64,000 bases of DNA from Reinekea marina (GCF_030409715.1 NZ_JAUFQI010000001.1:2716501-2780500), one strand, 5' to 3'; numbered from the stretch's first letter, positions 10,062 to 19,713 are shown. Made by a program: numbers and translations. Notes: generated from the letters alone by a model not told the origin.

Positions 10062-12212
10062 ATGACGGATAACACACAACTGGATCGTGACAACTGCATA
10101 AAAATAGACCACCAACCCGCATCAATTGATATTTGGGATGCTAAATACCGCCTGAAAAACGCTCAAGGCGAAGCAGTTGATCAAGACATGAAAGGCACCT
10201 TTGTACGCGTTGCTGAGGCACTTTCTTCCGTCGAAAAAGGTAAAAAGAAGCAACAAGAATGGCGTGAAAAGTTTACTTGGGCACTTGAGAACGGCGCAAT
10301 TCCAGCCGGTCGAATTACCTCTAATGCGGGTGCCTTAGCTCATAAACCAGCCACATCGACCATTAACTGCACCGTTTCGGGCACTATTGAAGACTCTATG
10401 GATGGTATCTTAGAGAAAGTTCATGAGGCTGGCCTTACGTTAAAAGCAGGTTGTGGTATTGGATACGAATTCTCAACGCTACGCCCTCGAAATGCTTTTG
10501 TCAGCGGTGCAGGCGCTTATACATCGGGTCCTTTATCCTTTATGGATATTTACGATCGCATGTGTTTTACCGTTTCTAGCGCAGGTGGCCGTCGTGGTGC
10601 CCAAATGGCAACATTTGATGTCAGCCACCCAGACGTTATCGATTTCATCAAAGCTAAACGTGAAGACGGCCGTTTGCGCCAATTTAACTTATCATTATTA
10701 GTAACGTCTGAATTTATCGAATCGGTCGTCAACGATGCCGATTGGCCACTGGTGTTCCCAGTTAGCGAAGCAGAAGTTAAACGCGACTCCTTAGATGTGA
10801 ATGACCCTGCCCAAATCATTTGGAAAGACTGGCATGTCAAAGATGGATACATGCAGAATGAGCAAGGTGAAACCGCTTGCCGTGTTTACCGCGTCATCAA
10901 AGCACGCAATTTGTGGAACATCATCATGACCTCCACTTATGATTTTGCTGAGCCTGGCTTTATCTTGATCGATAAAGTTAATGAGATGAACAACAACTGG
11001 TTCTGCGAAACAATCCGAGCAACAAACCCATGCGGAGAGCAACCGTTGCCGCCGTATGGAAGCTGCTTACTCGGCTCGATCAACTTAACTCACTTTGTCG
11101 AAAACCCATTTACCGATAAAGCCCGTTTTAATTGGGATAAATATCGTAAAGTTGTCAGTATCTTCACCCGCATGCTCGATAACGTTGTTGAGATCAATGG
11201 CCTACCACTTGAAGGTCAACGACGCGAAATTGAACGCAAACGCCGTCATGGTATGGGTTATCTAGGTCTGGGCAGTACCATTGCCATGTTGCAAATGAAA
11301 TATGGCGATGAAAAGTCGGTTGAATTCACAGAAGAAGTGACCAAAGAAATGGCGCTTTCTGGCTGGCAGACGTCATTAGAACTTTCTAAAGAGAAAGGCG
11401 CAGCACCAATCATGGATGAAGAGTTCGAGATCACTCATGAAATGACTCGCCAACGCCCTGAATTACTACAAGATGGCTACCAGGTTGGCGACAAATTGCC
11501 AGGACGAATCTTGCACGCTAAATACAGCCGCTATATGCAAAAACTAGCGTCTGTAGCGCCCGAGTTGGTGTCTGAGCTAGCGCAAACAGGCGCTCGTTTC
11601 ACCCACCACTCATCAATTGCACCGACAGGTACAATTTCGTTGTCTATTGCTAACAACGCCAGTAATGGTATTGAGCCTAGCTTTGCACACCATTACAGCC
11701 GAAACATTATTCGAGAAGGCAAAAAGTCGAAAGAAAAAGTCGATGTTTTCTCGTTTGAACTGCTGGCTTATCGCGAGCTGATCAACCAAAAAGCAATGCC
11801 TTTTAGCACAGACCCAGAAGAGCAATTACCAGAATATTTCGTGTCTTCTGAGACCATTTCGCCGAAGCAACATGTAGACATTCAAGCCGCTTCTCAGTTG
11901 TGGATTGATTCATCTATTTCTAAAACAGCGAACATTCCAACGGACTACCCGTTCGATGACTTTAAAGACATTTACTTATATGCCTACGAGAAAGGTCTAA
12001 AAGGTTGTACTACCTTTAGGTTTAACCCAGAAGCATTCCAAGGCGTATTAGTTAAAGAAGAAGATTTAGAAAATACAACTTACCGTTTCCAACTTGAAGA
12101 TGGCAGCAATATTGAGCTGAAAGGTAATGAAAAGGTAGAGTACGACGGTGAAGAACATACAGCCGCCAACCTATTCGATGCACTCAAAGAAGGCTACTAC
12201 GGGAAGTTTTAA
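10062..12212 (+). CDS. nrdJa: Class II (B12-dependent) ribonucleotide reductase, catalytic part NrdJa
   Basis: 716 residues. It reduces ribonucleotides to deoxyribonucleotides using adenosylcobalamin instead of a di-iron/tyrosyl radical, so it works with or without oxygen. The active site is visible: N322, C324 and E326 in NPCGE match the N-C-E triad of the class I enzyme, C103 and C335 match the redox cysteine pair, and SSAGGRRGAQM and TGTISLSIAN are substrate-binding loops. The protein stops without the C-terminal CxxC tail of one-piece enzymes. That tail is supplied by the next gene, which begins two bases after the stop. This split arrangement is known in Pseudomonas aeruginosa. Confidence 0.96.
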   Translation: MTDNTQLDRDNCIKIDHQPASIDIWDAKYRLKNAQGEAVDQDMKGTFVRVAEALSSVEKGKKKQQEWREKFTWALENGAIPAGRITSNAGALAHKPATSTINCTVSGTIEDSMDGILEKVHEAGLTLKAGCGIGYEFSTLRPRNAFVSGAGAYTSGPLSFMDIYDRMCFTVSSAGGRRGAQMATFDVSHPDVIDFIKAKREDGRLRQFNLSLLVTSEFIESVVNDADWPLVFPVSEAEVKRDSLDVNDPAQIIWKDWHVKDGYMQNEQGETACRVYRVIKARNLWNIIMTSTYDFAEPGFILIDKVNEMNNNWFCETIRATNPCGEQPLPPYGSCLLGSINLTHFVENPFTDKARFNWDKYRKVVSIFTRMLDNVVEINGLPLEGQRREIERKRRHGMGYLGLGSTIAMLQMKYGDEKSVEFTEEVTKEMALSGWQTSLELSKEKGAAPIMDEEFEITHEMTRQRPELLQDGYQVGDKLPGRILHAKYSRYMQKLASVAPELVSELAQTGARFTHHSSIAPTGTISLSIANNASNGIEPSFAHHYSRNIIREGKKSKEKVDVFSFELLAYRELINQKAMPFSTDPEEQLPEYFVSSETISPKQHVDIQAASQLWIDSSISKTANIPTDYPFDDFKDIYLYAYEKGLKGCTTFRFNPEAFQGVLVKEEDLENTTYRFQLEDGSNIELKGNEKVEYDGEEHTAANLFDALKEGYYGKF

Positions 12213-12214
12213 GG

Positions 12215-12937
12215 ATGACTGAAATGAAAAAGATTAATCAAAAAATTGTCGGCTTTGATGTTGTAACACCCGAGAAAAAAGCCGCTCAGTTAGCTAACGA
12301 TGCCGCTCAAGCGGAAAAAAATGCACAAGCTCAAATTGAGCAAATGCATGAGTCAGTCGAGCGTGCCGAAATGCTCATTGGTTCTACTTATAAAATTAAA
12401 ACGCCGATGTCTGAACATGCTATGTACGTCACCATTAACGACATGGTGTTAAACGAAGGTACGGAGCACGAAGTAAGACGCCCGTTCGAGATTTTTATAA
12501 ACTCGAAAAACATGGAGCACTACCAGTGGGTTGTTGCACTGACGTTACTTATCTCGGCGGTTTTCCGTAAAGGTGGAGACATAACCTTTATTGTCGATGA
12601 GCTTAGCGCTGTATTTGATCCACAAGGCGGTTATTTCAAACGCGGTGGTAAATTTATGCCGAGTCTTGTTGCTGAAATTGGCGATGTCGTTGAAAAGCAC
12701 TTAAAAATGATCGGTATGATTAAAGAAGAAGGCTTAGATGAGCATCAGCAAAAACTGATCGAAGAAAAGCGAAAGCAATATGAAGCAGCTACAGCGGCAC
12801 CAAAATCTGGCGATGCCGCCGATTCTGGCGACTTTCCAGCCGATGCCCACGTATGTAAAAAGTGTAACACCAAAGCAGCCATCATTATGGACGGTTGTCT
12901 AACTTGCCTAAACTGCGGCGATTCAAAGTGTCAATAA
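12215..12937 (+). CDS. nrdJb: Class II ribonucleotide reductase, accessory/C-terminal part NrdJb
   Basis: 240 residues, translated from just after nrdJa. The C-terminal 30 residues are cysteine-rich, with CKKC, CLTC and CGDSKC motifs. This is the segment that re-reduces the active-site disulfide of NrdJa and may bind zinc. The middle resembles the conserved NrdJb domain. A second in-frame ATG at 12224 has AAGG eight bases upstream and could be the real start, shortening the product by three residues. NrdJa is expected to need this protein for multiple turnovers. Confidence 0.93.
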   Translation: MTEMKKINQKIVGFDVVTPEKKAAQLANDAAQAEKNAQAQIEQMHESVERAEMLIGSTYKIKTPMSEHAMYVTINDMVLNEGTEHEVRRPFEIFINSKNMEHYQWVVALTLLISAVFRKGGDITFIVDELSAVFDPQGGYFKRGGKFMPSLVAEIGDVVEKHLKMIGMIKEEGLDEHQQKLIEEKRKQYEAATAAPKSGDAADSGDFPADAHVCKKCNTKAAIIMDGCLTCLNCGDSKCQ

Positions 12938-13003
12938 CGGCATAAACATTGTAACGTTAAGGCGGTTAAAGTAAGAAAACACAAAAATTAAAAAAAGACC
13001 CAG

Positions 13004-13039
13004 AACCCTTGAAAATCAAACGTTTCAGGGGTTTTTTTA
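13004..13039 (+). terminator. Terminator of nrdJa-nrdJb
   Basis: AACCCTTGAAA (13004-13014) pairs with TTTCAGGGGTT (13023-13033, one G-T pair), followed by seven T. It also marks the left edge of the accessory pocket. Confidence 0.88.
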
Positions 13040-13042
13040 TGT

Positions 13043-13567
13043 CTCGAAAATACCGCCTTTGCAGCTTGGCTCAAACAACGAGGTAACCTGCGTGGAACAG
13101 GCGCAATGGAGCCTGAAACAACAAACAAAACTCTGGACTAAGCAAGCTTGCTTTTTAAGTGGTTTGCGGAACAATATTCAACTTTCGAAGGTCGCTCAAG
13201 TGAACATGAAGTTGAGCTTCAAATGTACAAGAAAGCCATCAGCGAACGATTTTCGGATAAGCATGTACGTGTCCGCAGGAAGAAAGTTGCAGATAATTTA
13301 ACTGAAAATGAAATTACAACGATTGAACATTTTTTAAGACCAAATCTACGCCTAGAAAAACAGCCAAAACTTTGTCCTGCCCAAGCTATCAGAAACTACC
13401 CTTTTTGGAGGCTTGTCATTGATTTCGTACTTCGAGAAGGTGAGATCCTAGCGCTCCGTTTAGAAGACCGTCCACATCGCGATCAAATCCAAATTAAAAT
13501 CGTTAGAATTGAAGAGCGCGGTGCAATGAAGAGTCAAAATGAGTTATTCAACGTAAACGAACAATGA
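13043..13567 (+). pseudogene. Tyrosine-recombinase (integrase) remnant, stop-interrupted and truncated
   Basis: The frame starting directly after the nrdJb terminator reads ENTAFAAWLKQRGNLRGTG, meets an in-frame TAA at 13139-13141, then continues as a 139-codon ORF. The upstream part looks like an integrase SAM-like core-binding domain. The downstream part contains AIRNYPFWRLVIDFVLREG followed by EILALRLED, the region around catalytic Arg I of tyrosine recombinases (usually GLRxxELLxLxxxD). The box II H-x-x-R and the tyrosine nucleophile are missing, since the frame ends at 13567. There is no plausible ATG. I read this as the decayed integrase of a lost mobile element. The assignment rests on this one motif block. 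Confidence 0.6.
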
Positions 13568-13827
13568 AAGCCATACAATGAAACCGTACCGAAATCGTCT
13601 GGTTTTTAGCCTGAAAAATCTAAATACAGGCAATCTCAACAAAGCCTGGCTTCATTCTTTACCGCAATCAACGCCGTCAGTACCAGCTTGTATTAGGTGA
13701 GTAGCAACACTATATCGCAACTCATGGCTAATGATTGCTACCAAAACTAAAGAATTGACTTTAAATTGCTAATCTGATTTTCCTGATACTACGCCAGAAT
13801 TAAAGAGATTAGGCACTTTTTAGCGAC

Positions 13828-14115
13828 CTAATAGCAAGAAGTTTTGGTTGTACTTATTCTTGTTGTAACTTTAGTTTTCCCACAATCATTAGAATAGTAG
13901 TACTTCTTTGTCGTTTTATAAATTGTCCGATAACCAAGCGTCTGATCGCTTTTCAAGCATAAATCCTTCGACTTGCTGATTGTTTCAGTCGACCTATCCA
14001 GATGCCACTTACTGCACCCTTCATCATTGCCAGCCATTGATAGGTTTGCTGTTCCAAAAAGTGTAATAGAAAACAACAGGCATTTTACAATATCGAGTAT
14101 TTTAGTTCGTTTCAT
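13828..14115 (-). CDS. Small secreted four-cysteine protein, paralogue 1
   Basis: 95 residues with an N-terminal signal peptide (hydrophobic segment about 10-24, likely cleavage after SMA) and a mature domain of about 67 residues. It shares with the upstream neighbour (14148-14447) the motifs DEGC, LC, NDCGK-x-KVTT and a final SC. The four cysteines sit at matching places, suggesting two disulfides in the periplasm or outside the cell. The mature part is rich in Lys and Thr and is probably all-beta. AGGAAAGGAAG precedes the ATG. It is second in a two-gene unit with a 32-base gap. I do not recognise the family and assign no function. Confidence 0.75.
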   Translation of the reverse strand: MKRTKILDIVKCLLFSITLFGTANLSMAGNDEGCSKWHLDRSTETISKSKDLCLKSDQTLGYRTIYKTTKKYYYSNDCGKTKVTTRISTTKTSCY

Positions 14116-14147
14116 TTTTAGCTTCCTTTCCTAGTTATAGTCTTAGC

Positions 14148-14447
14148 TTAGAATGATTTGCATGATCCGGTTGAAGTCTTGGTTACTGTAGTTACTTTAT
14201 TTTTACCACAATCATTTTTGTAAATGTACCTAGTAGTAGTAGTAGTTACTTTTACCTTCTTCCCTACAAGGCCATTCCGGCGGGCACAAAGAGACTCTTT
14301 CTCGGAGACAGTTACCTTCTTGTCATACAAGTTCCAGCTACCGCAACCTTCATCTTCAGCAGATAAAGCAAAACTACCTAGCGCAGCAACAAACAGTAAA
14401 AGTGACAAAGATCTAGTTGGTCTAGTGAAAGCAATTATAATGTTCAT
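14148..14447 (-). CDS. Small secreted four-cysteine protein, paralogue 2
   Basis: 99 residues with a signal peptide (hydrophobic segment about 12-28, likely cleavage after LSA) and a basic, Thr/Lys-rich mature domain. Conserved with paralogue 1 are DEGC, LC, a Tyr-rich strand before NDCGKNKVTT, and a terminal SC. AAGGAAGG lies 3-4 bases before the ATG, so translation is likely. It is first in the pair. Tandem duplication with strong divergence but retained cysteines suggests selection on the fold. No family recognised. Confidence 0.75.
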   Translation of the reverse strand: MNIIIAFTRPTRSLSLLLFVAALGSFALSAEDEGCGSWNLYDKKVTVSEKESLCARRNGLVGKKVKVTTTTTRYIYKNDCGKNKVTTVTKTSTGSCKSF

Positions 14448-14690
14448 ATACCTTCCTTGTTGTATCGATAGATTTATTTAGTGTAAGTTCAAATTCCTTT
14501 CGGAGATTACAGACGATACCTTTACACTTCACAATCATCTACGAACAGTGTTCATTATTGTGGTAGAAGTCACATATTATATTTTTATGAATAAGACGAA
14601 ACCTCGGAATTGTGGTCTAATTAGAATGATGGTATTTAGATAAAAGCGATCCACATTGGGTGAGTTATTAATTATTAAGGGAAGAGCAAA

Positions 14691-15764
14691 TTGAAACAGA
14701 GCGCTGTATCAAACTACGTTGCTAGCATAATTCTACTAGTGCTTGTTGTGCTTCAAACAATTAGTTTAATTGGTGTAAAGCATGACCAGAAACTTCATCA
14801 AGAGCAAGTGCAACAGGCACTATCCGAAATTAGAGTCTCACTAGACAATATAGAAAAGCGTATTAAAAACGCATCCTTGCAAGTTGACACGACTCAATTA
14901 ATAGCCCCTATCGAGAGCAAAATAAATACAAGGATATCCGAGGCAAACGCTTCAAGTCTAAGCAATAAATCCCTAACTTCAATTTTCAACCCGGACTTTG
15001 ACACACTATCCGAGAGAGAAATACTTGAGTGGTATACCGCATTCTCAAAGAGTTATGAGGATCAAATGAGCTTCTCAGACAACGATAGAGAAATGATTCC
15101 GCTCGTCCAATTATCTGAAGAAAATCCAGAGTTATTACTAGAGCTATTTCTTCAAAACCCTGCAGATACATATGTTGAAATGGCTCTGTACAATGCCATC
15201 ACATCAGAAAACTATTATTTAATTGAAGATTACATTTCTACAAACCCCATGCTCATGCAGATAGCTATTAATGCTGGTATGCATCATGAGAAGCCTTCCA
15301 CTTTTGATTCTTTGCTTGACCAACAGCTAAAGTCTGATCAAGAACTTATAAGCGATGCTTTGATCGAGGTATCTGCCAGTTCCCTAAAAGGAACGGAAGC
15401 CGAGGACAAGCTTAGAAAGTATGCTGTAGAAGGACAAAATAGATATTTAACGTTTATGTCTTTAGAAAGAGCAGGCTATGATAACATTGAAGCACTTGCG
15501 AATGACATTTGGAAAAGTACAAGTAGCAATCCACTTGTAGTCGGCGAGTGGGATGAGATTATGATCTCATATTCTGCTGCTAGATATGGAAATAGAGACG
15601 CACTCAATAAATTTGTCTACTTCTATAAAACAAGTTCTGAAATGGTTGAGTTTGAACGTTTATTTAACAGCCTGTTTAAATCAGTTGTAACAGTTGACGA
15701 TTACGAGCAAAACAGGAGCTTGTTTTCTTATGATAAAGAAATTAAAAAATGGTCATCAACTTAG
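14691..15764 (+). CDS. Membrane-anchored, largely helical protein of unknown function
   Basis: 357 residues starting at TTG, with AAGGGAAG eight bases upstream. A single N-terminal membrane helix (about residues 9-27) is followed by a coiled-coil-like stretch (about 30-85). The rest is an acidic, leucine-rich, probably all-helical region resembling short helical repeats (about 100-340), with no cysteine and no enzyme motif. The topology suggests a large periplasmic or cytoplasmic domain tethered to the inner membrane. Base composition is AT-rich compared with the flanking core genes, which fits recent acquisition with the rest of the pocket. Not recognised. Confidence 0.72.
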   Translation: MKQSAVSNYVASIILLVLVVLQTISLIGVKHDQKLHQEQVQQALSEIRVSLDNIEKRIKNASLQVDTTQLIAPIESKINTRISEANASSLSNKSLTSIFNPDFDTLSEREILEWYTAFSKSYEDQMSFSDNDREMIPLVQLSEENPELLLELFLQNPADTYVEMALYNAITSENYYLIEDYISTNPMLMQIAINAGMHHEKPSTFDSLLDQQLKSDQELISDALIEVSASSLKGTEAEDKLRKYAVEGQNRYLTFMSLERAGYDNIEALANDIWKSTSSNPLVVGEWDEIMISYSAARYGNRDALNKFVYFYKTSSEMVEFERLFNSLFKSVVTVDDYEQNRSLFSYDKEIKKWSST

Positions 15765-16051
15765 CAAAGGTCCAAGTGCCAGGATAGTTGTTACAGTTCT
15801 ATTACGATGAAACGCCTACTTTGCCTTGATAGCTTAATTTAGGAGCGATTGTTTCTGATGCCTTATTCTCTCGTCCATTTTATGTCCGCTATCGAACAGT
15901 GAGCACCTTACTCAATAAAGGCGGTTACTTCCGATCCTACCGCTCGTAATAAACAAGAAATGGTTCACTATCGGATAATGTGAAAATAGATAAATTACCA
16001 TAAGGCTTATCAGCACGACCGCAGCCTGATTTTAAATTCCAGTCCGTCACA
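15765..16051. other. Non-coding stretch in the accessory pocket
   Basis: No ORF with a ribosome site, tRNA or clear repeat is visible in these 287 bases. The reading frames are broken on both strands, as expected of decayed DNA. Confidence 0.5.
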
Positions 16052-16217
16052 TTGCCGCAGTCTTCCGATCAAACCATTGAGCTCAAAACACAACTACCCA
16101 ACGGCCAACCGATTTGGCTCTCAATCTCTCCAGCACAACTGACCCCAATAAGCTCACTAAAGACCAACTCGTTGAGCTGGTATCGTCACTCGAGCGCAAA
16201 AGTCAGAAAAATAAAGA
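16052..16217 (+). pseudogene. Frame-broken C-terminal coding remnant
   Basis: Two protein-like stretches lie in adjacent frames: IELKTQLPNGQPIWLSISPA in one frame, then DPNKLTKDQLVELVSSLER in the frame shifted by two bases, joining near 16138-16141. Both have normal amino-acid composition, and the second looks like a helical C-terminus. It runs directly into a terminator. I infer a gene end damaged by a frameshift. The family is unknown and chance cannot be excluded. Confidence 0.35.
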
Positions 16218-16248
16218 CCAGCCCAATACAATGGGCTGGCTTTTTTTT
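16218..16248. terminator. Bidirectional terminator between the remnant and ybdG
   Basis: CCAGCCCA (16218-16225) pairs with TGGGCTGG (16232-16239), 8 bp with a 6-base loop. On the plus strand eight T follow. On the minus strand the stem is followed by TCTTTATTTTT, so it can also end ybdG transcripts. Its plus-strand T run overlaps the ybdG stop. Confidence 0.85.
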
Positions 16249-17530
16249 ACGATTTTAAACTGTCTTTTAATGACCGAATGTCATTGCCGGTAGGCGATTC
16301 ATGAATACGCAAGTCAAAGGCTGGCAGTGCAGCAAATATATGGTCAAATATATCGGCCTGAATATTCTCATATTCACCCCAACTGGTTGTATTGGTGAAC
16401 GCATATATTTGAATCGGCAACCCTTCTGACGTCGGTGCCAGTTGCCGAACCATCAAAGTCATATCTTTATGAATGCATGGGTGATTTTGCAAATAGTTCA
16501 CCAAATATTGGCGAAAGGTTCCAATATTGGTTAGCCTGCGACCATTCACAAGAACGGCCATATCGACATTCTTTTCCTTGTTTTCGGCTTCAATTTGTTC
16601 TAACCGTTCGCTTAAATAGCGCCCAACCAATTCTGATTTATTCAAATCAGCCAAAAGTGCTTCATCTAAGAATCGAATGCTGCTGGTTTCAATCAACACG
16701 CTGCGGCTAATTCTGCGCCCGCCCGACTCCGTCATGCCGCGCCAATTCTTAAAGGAATCCGAAATAAGCGCATAAGCCGGAATGGTCGTAATGGTTTTAT
16801 CCCAGTTACGAACTTTGACAGTGGTCAGCGCTATATCAATAACATCGCCATCGGCACCATACTTAGGCATTTCTAACCAATCGCCAACGGCCAACATGTC
16901 GTTTGCCGAAAGCTGAATACCCGCCACTAAGCCCAAAATAGGGTCTTTAAACACCAACATCATCACGGCTGACAACGCGCCCAAACCACTGAGCAGCAAT
17001 AGCGGAGATTTGCCGATAAGCAGCGCTATAGCGACTAACCCTATAAACAGCGACGCCAGTAATTTGATCGTTTGAAGAATGCCTTTTATAGGAAAATGAT
17101 TCCCACCTGAGGCGCGGCGATTCCAAACGCCATGAAAAACGTCTAAAACAGAAAATAAGGTTAATAATAGAAACAGCAGAATCCATTGATCACTGGCAAA
17201 TTTAATGACTTTAAAGATGGTCGAACCCTCGTCTAACCACCAAACTGATTGCAACTGAACAACCGCACCTTGTATCACAAAAGACGCACGACGAAACAAA
17301 TTATGGCTAAACAACGAAAACTGCCAATTACCCTTTAGTTTCGACGTCCAGAGTGAGATCCAGTTGGCTACATAATGTCGAACAAACAGATGTAAGACTA
17401 TGTGTAGAAAAACAGCAAAAACGCCAATCCAGGCAACCACAAGCCATTCAAACCAGGCTTCAGCTCCGCCGGGTAAAAATTCTAACCATGGCTCAACTAT
17501 GACCTTAAACTCATCCCTTAAATTACTCAT
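16247..17530 (-). CDS. ybdG: Miniconductance mechanosensitive channel YbdG
   Basis: 427 residues, close to E. coli YbdG (415). About five membrane helices are followed by the MscS-type pore helix and beta domain. The diagnostic run MLVFKDPILGLVAGIQLSAN and the later KVRNWDKTITTIP and ESPTGNDIRSL match YbdG very closely. It is an inner-membrane channel that opens under membrane tension and protects against hypo-osmotic shock, as expected in a marine bacterium. It is monocistronic, with the shared terminator at its 3' end. Confidence 0.95.
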   Translation of the reverse strand: MSNLRDEFKVIVEPWLEFLPGGAEAWFEWLVVAWIGVFAVFLHIVLHLFVRHYVANWISLWTSKLKGNWQFSLFSHNLFRRASFVIQGAVVQLQSVWWLDEGSTIFKVIKFASDQWILLFLLLTLFSVLDVFHGVWNRRASGGNHFPIKGILQTIKLLASLFIGLVAIALLIGKSPLLLLSGLGALSAVMMLVFKDPILGLVAGIQLSANDMLAVGDWLEMPKYGADGDVIDIALTTVKVRNWDKTITTIPAYALISDSFKNWRGMTESGGRRISRSVLIETSSIRFLDEALLADLNKSELVGRYLSERLEQIEAENKEKNVDMAVLVNGRRLTNIGTFRQYLVNYLQNHPCIHKDMTLMVRQLAPTSEGLPIQIYAFTNTTSWGEYENIQADIFDHIFAALPAFDLRIHESPTGNDIRSLKDSLKS

Positions 17531-17640
17531 ATAACTGGGTTCCTCCTATCAACATCGATGATTTTCTAAAACCAACACTCTAACATAAGTTCCCTCTATA
17601 GCTCGAACGCACTATTCACGCCATTTACCGTAATCTTTAC

Positions 17641-17669
17641 TGAGCAAACACTCAAGTTTTGGCTATAAT
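17641..17669 (+). promoter_or_regulatory. Candidate promoter of the chemoreceptor gene
   Basis: A perfect TATAAT at 17664-17669 lies 40 bases upstream of the ATG. The best-placed -35 (TGAGCA at 17641-17646, 17-base spacer) is weak, so the -10 carries most of the evidence. Confidence 0.45.
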
Positions 17670-17709
17670 TGTCGATATCCCTTCTAAATATCCATTCTAA
17701 GGCAGTCTG

Positions 17710-19713
17710 ATGTTAAAAATTTCTTTGGTTCAACGCGTCGCACTGGGGTTTTCACTCACATGCTTGCTGATATTTGCGATGGCGGGCTTTTCACTAACAT
17801 CGAATAATAAGCTCACGAGCCAATTAGAATACACAGCAACAACATTAGGTCAGCTTTTGGATAACGCCAATACGCTACTTTTAAACGTCCAGGACGCTAA
17901 CCGAGCCGTGATGCAACATGCCAATGCGGAGGATACTGAAAAATTAGCTCAGCTGAGACAAAACTTTGAATTAGCGACGTCAAAATACGAACAAAACTTA
18001 GCGCTTGTGCGCACTAAGCTCAGTGCTCTGCCCGACTATGATAGCGGTGCGAATAATGTTGACGAGTTGTCTCAACAAATTTTTGAACTTTCTCGACAAC
18101 ACTTAGACTTGCAAGATACCAAGGTTGAAGCACGCGTTAACGCGATAAAAGAGCTAGAATATTTCAATGGCGAATGGTTGTTTTTTGATCAAGACTTAAA
18201 CTCGATCATCAACACTGCAAAGCGGCAAAATGCGGAAAGCGCCGTTTGGGATTTAGAGTTCATTCAACGCCAAGCAATCAGCGCTCAATCTTTCATTCAG
18301 CAAGCCCTGACCATTTTAGACCCAGAGCGGCTGGTGAAAGTTGAATCAGAGTTAATGAATTACTTAAGTGGAATTAACGAAAAAGTTAATAATATCTCCT
18401 CTAGCTTACCCTCTCAAGCGGGTGACGTTGAGCAAATTGTATCCTTATTGAATCGCGCAATTGCTGAGCCTGAGGGTTTGTTTCAACGCCATAAATTATT
18501 TGTTCAACTCACCAGCGACAGCCAAAATGAATTGCAAACCCTAGCCGATTTAGTCAATCTCGCAACTCAAAATATGTCAGCCTTCGTCGGTCAGGTTCGC
18601 AACACAACCGATACCGCTGTTTCAGAGGCAAAAGATGTCGCTAAACAAGCCAACCTGTTGGGTATTTCTCTATTTCTAATCACTTTAACAGTTTCTATTT
18701 TAATTGGCGTTAACGTATTTCGTTCTATTCATTACCCTTTAGCAGGCATCATGGAAGCCTTAGATAAAATTGCCAGTGGAAATTTATCGGATCGTATAAA
18801 AACCAATTACGGTGCGGAAATGGGTCTTATTTCTGATCACATCAATTTAATTTCCGACCAGCTCAGTTTGCTTATTTCTAAGGTGCAGGAATCAGCCGTC
18901 ACTATCAAAGAAGTTTCTCAAAAAAGTTACGACATGAGTCAGCAAACCAATCTTGATGTCAGTGCACAAAAAGAACAAACAGATTCAGTGGCCGCCGCTG
19001 TGACTGAGATGGAAGCCGCTGTATTAGAAGTTGCTTCCAACGCCGAACAAACCAGTGCCGAAGTGACCAGCGTGACCAATTACGCGCAGCAAAACATTGC
19101 AACGATCAGTGAAAATGTTGAGTTCGTTGAGCATTTAAAGGCGTCTTTAGATGAGGCTTCGCAAGTCATTAATTCGCTTTCAAATGATAGCCAGAAAATA
19201 GGTGAAATTTTGAATGTTATTCAAAGTATTGCCGAGCAAACGAACCTATTAGCCTTAAATGCCGCTATCGAGGCAGCACGTGCGGGTGAACAAGGGCGAG
19301 GCTTTGCCGTGGTAGCCGATGAAGTTAGATCGCTTGCAAACCGCTCACAATCTTCAGCAGACGAGATTCGAGAAATGATTACCGCCTTGCAAACTAACTC
19401 TTCTAAAGCGGTTAAAATTGTAGAAGAAAACGTAAGCAGTGCCGATGTTTCGGTAGAAAAAACTCAAGCCACCTTCCGCTCGTTGAATAAAATGGTCGAT
19501 AGCTTGGAGCTAGTGAATGACATGAGCCGAACGATAGCCACAGCATCGGAAGAGCAAAGTGCTGTTGCAAAAGAAGTAAGCCAAAACATCATTCAAATAT
19601 CGGATATGTCAGAAAATATTGCCGAAAGCGCACAACAAGGTGCTGAAAACTCGAACAAATTAAACGAGCTATCAACCACACAAAGTGAATTGGTCAATCA
19701 GTTTAAAATTTAG
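17710..19713 (+). CDS. Methyl-accepting chemotaxis protein
   Basis: 667 residues. TM1 is at about 9-29 and TM2 at about 316-337, enclosing a roughly 285-residue all-helical sensor of HBM (helical bimodular) size and style. HAMP follows at about 338-390, then a long signalling coiled coil with the hairpin tip [20 protein letters not shown] near 509-528. There is no C-terminal pentapeptide for CheR tethering. It is a transmembrane chemoreceptor that controls CheA. HBM receptors known elsewhere bind organic acids, but the ligand here cannot be read from sequence. Its stop overlaps that of yqgE by four bases. Confidence 0.93.
   Translation: MLKISLVQRVALGFSLTCLLIFAMAGFSLTSNNKLTSQLEYTATTLGQLLDNANTLLLNVQDANRAVMQHANAEDTEKLAQLRQNFELATSKYEQNLALVRTKLSALPDYDSGANNVDELSQQIFELSRQHLDLQDTKVEARVNAIKELEYFNGEWLFFDQDLNSIINTAKRQNAESAVWDLEFIQRQAISAQSFIQQALTILDPERLVKVESELMNYLSGINEKVNNISSSLPSQAGDVEQIVSLLNRAIAEPEGLFQRHKLFVQLTSDSQNELQTLADLVNLATQNMSAFVGQVRNTTDTAVSEAKDVAKQANLLGISLFLITLTVSILIGVNVFRSIHYPLAGIMEALDKIASGNLSDRIKTNYGAEMGLISDHINLISDQLSLLISKVQESAVTIKEVSQKSYDMSQQTNLDVSAQKEQTDSVAAAVTEMEAAVLEVASNAEQTSAEVTSVTNYAQQNIATISENVEFVEHLKASLDEASQVINSLSNDSQKIGEILNVIQSIAEQTNLLALNAAIEAARAGEQGRGFAVVADEVRSLANRSQSSADEIREMITALQTNSSKAVKIVEENVSSADVSVEKTQATFRSLNKMVDSLELVNDMSRTIATASEEQSAVAKEVSQNIIQISDMSENIAESAQQGAENSNKLNELSTTQSELVNQFKI

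Noticed and set aside
12210..12224. Apparent frameshift splitting one ribonucleotide reductase gene
   Set aside because: Split nrdJa/nrdJb is normal in Pseudomonas and relatives, and both parts are complete with a ribosome site between them.
13059..13301. Plus-strand ORF of 80 residues overlapping the integrase remnant
   Set aside because: Composition is not protein-like and the overlapping frame carries the integrase motif block.
14224..14481. Plus-strand ORF of 85 residues
   Set aside because: Antisense to the secreted paralogue, which has a signal peptide and ribosome site; this frame has neither.
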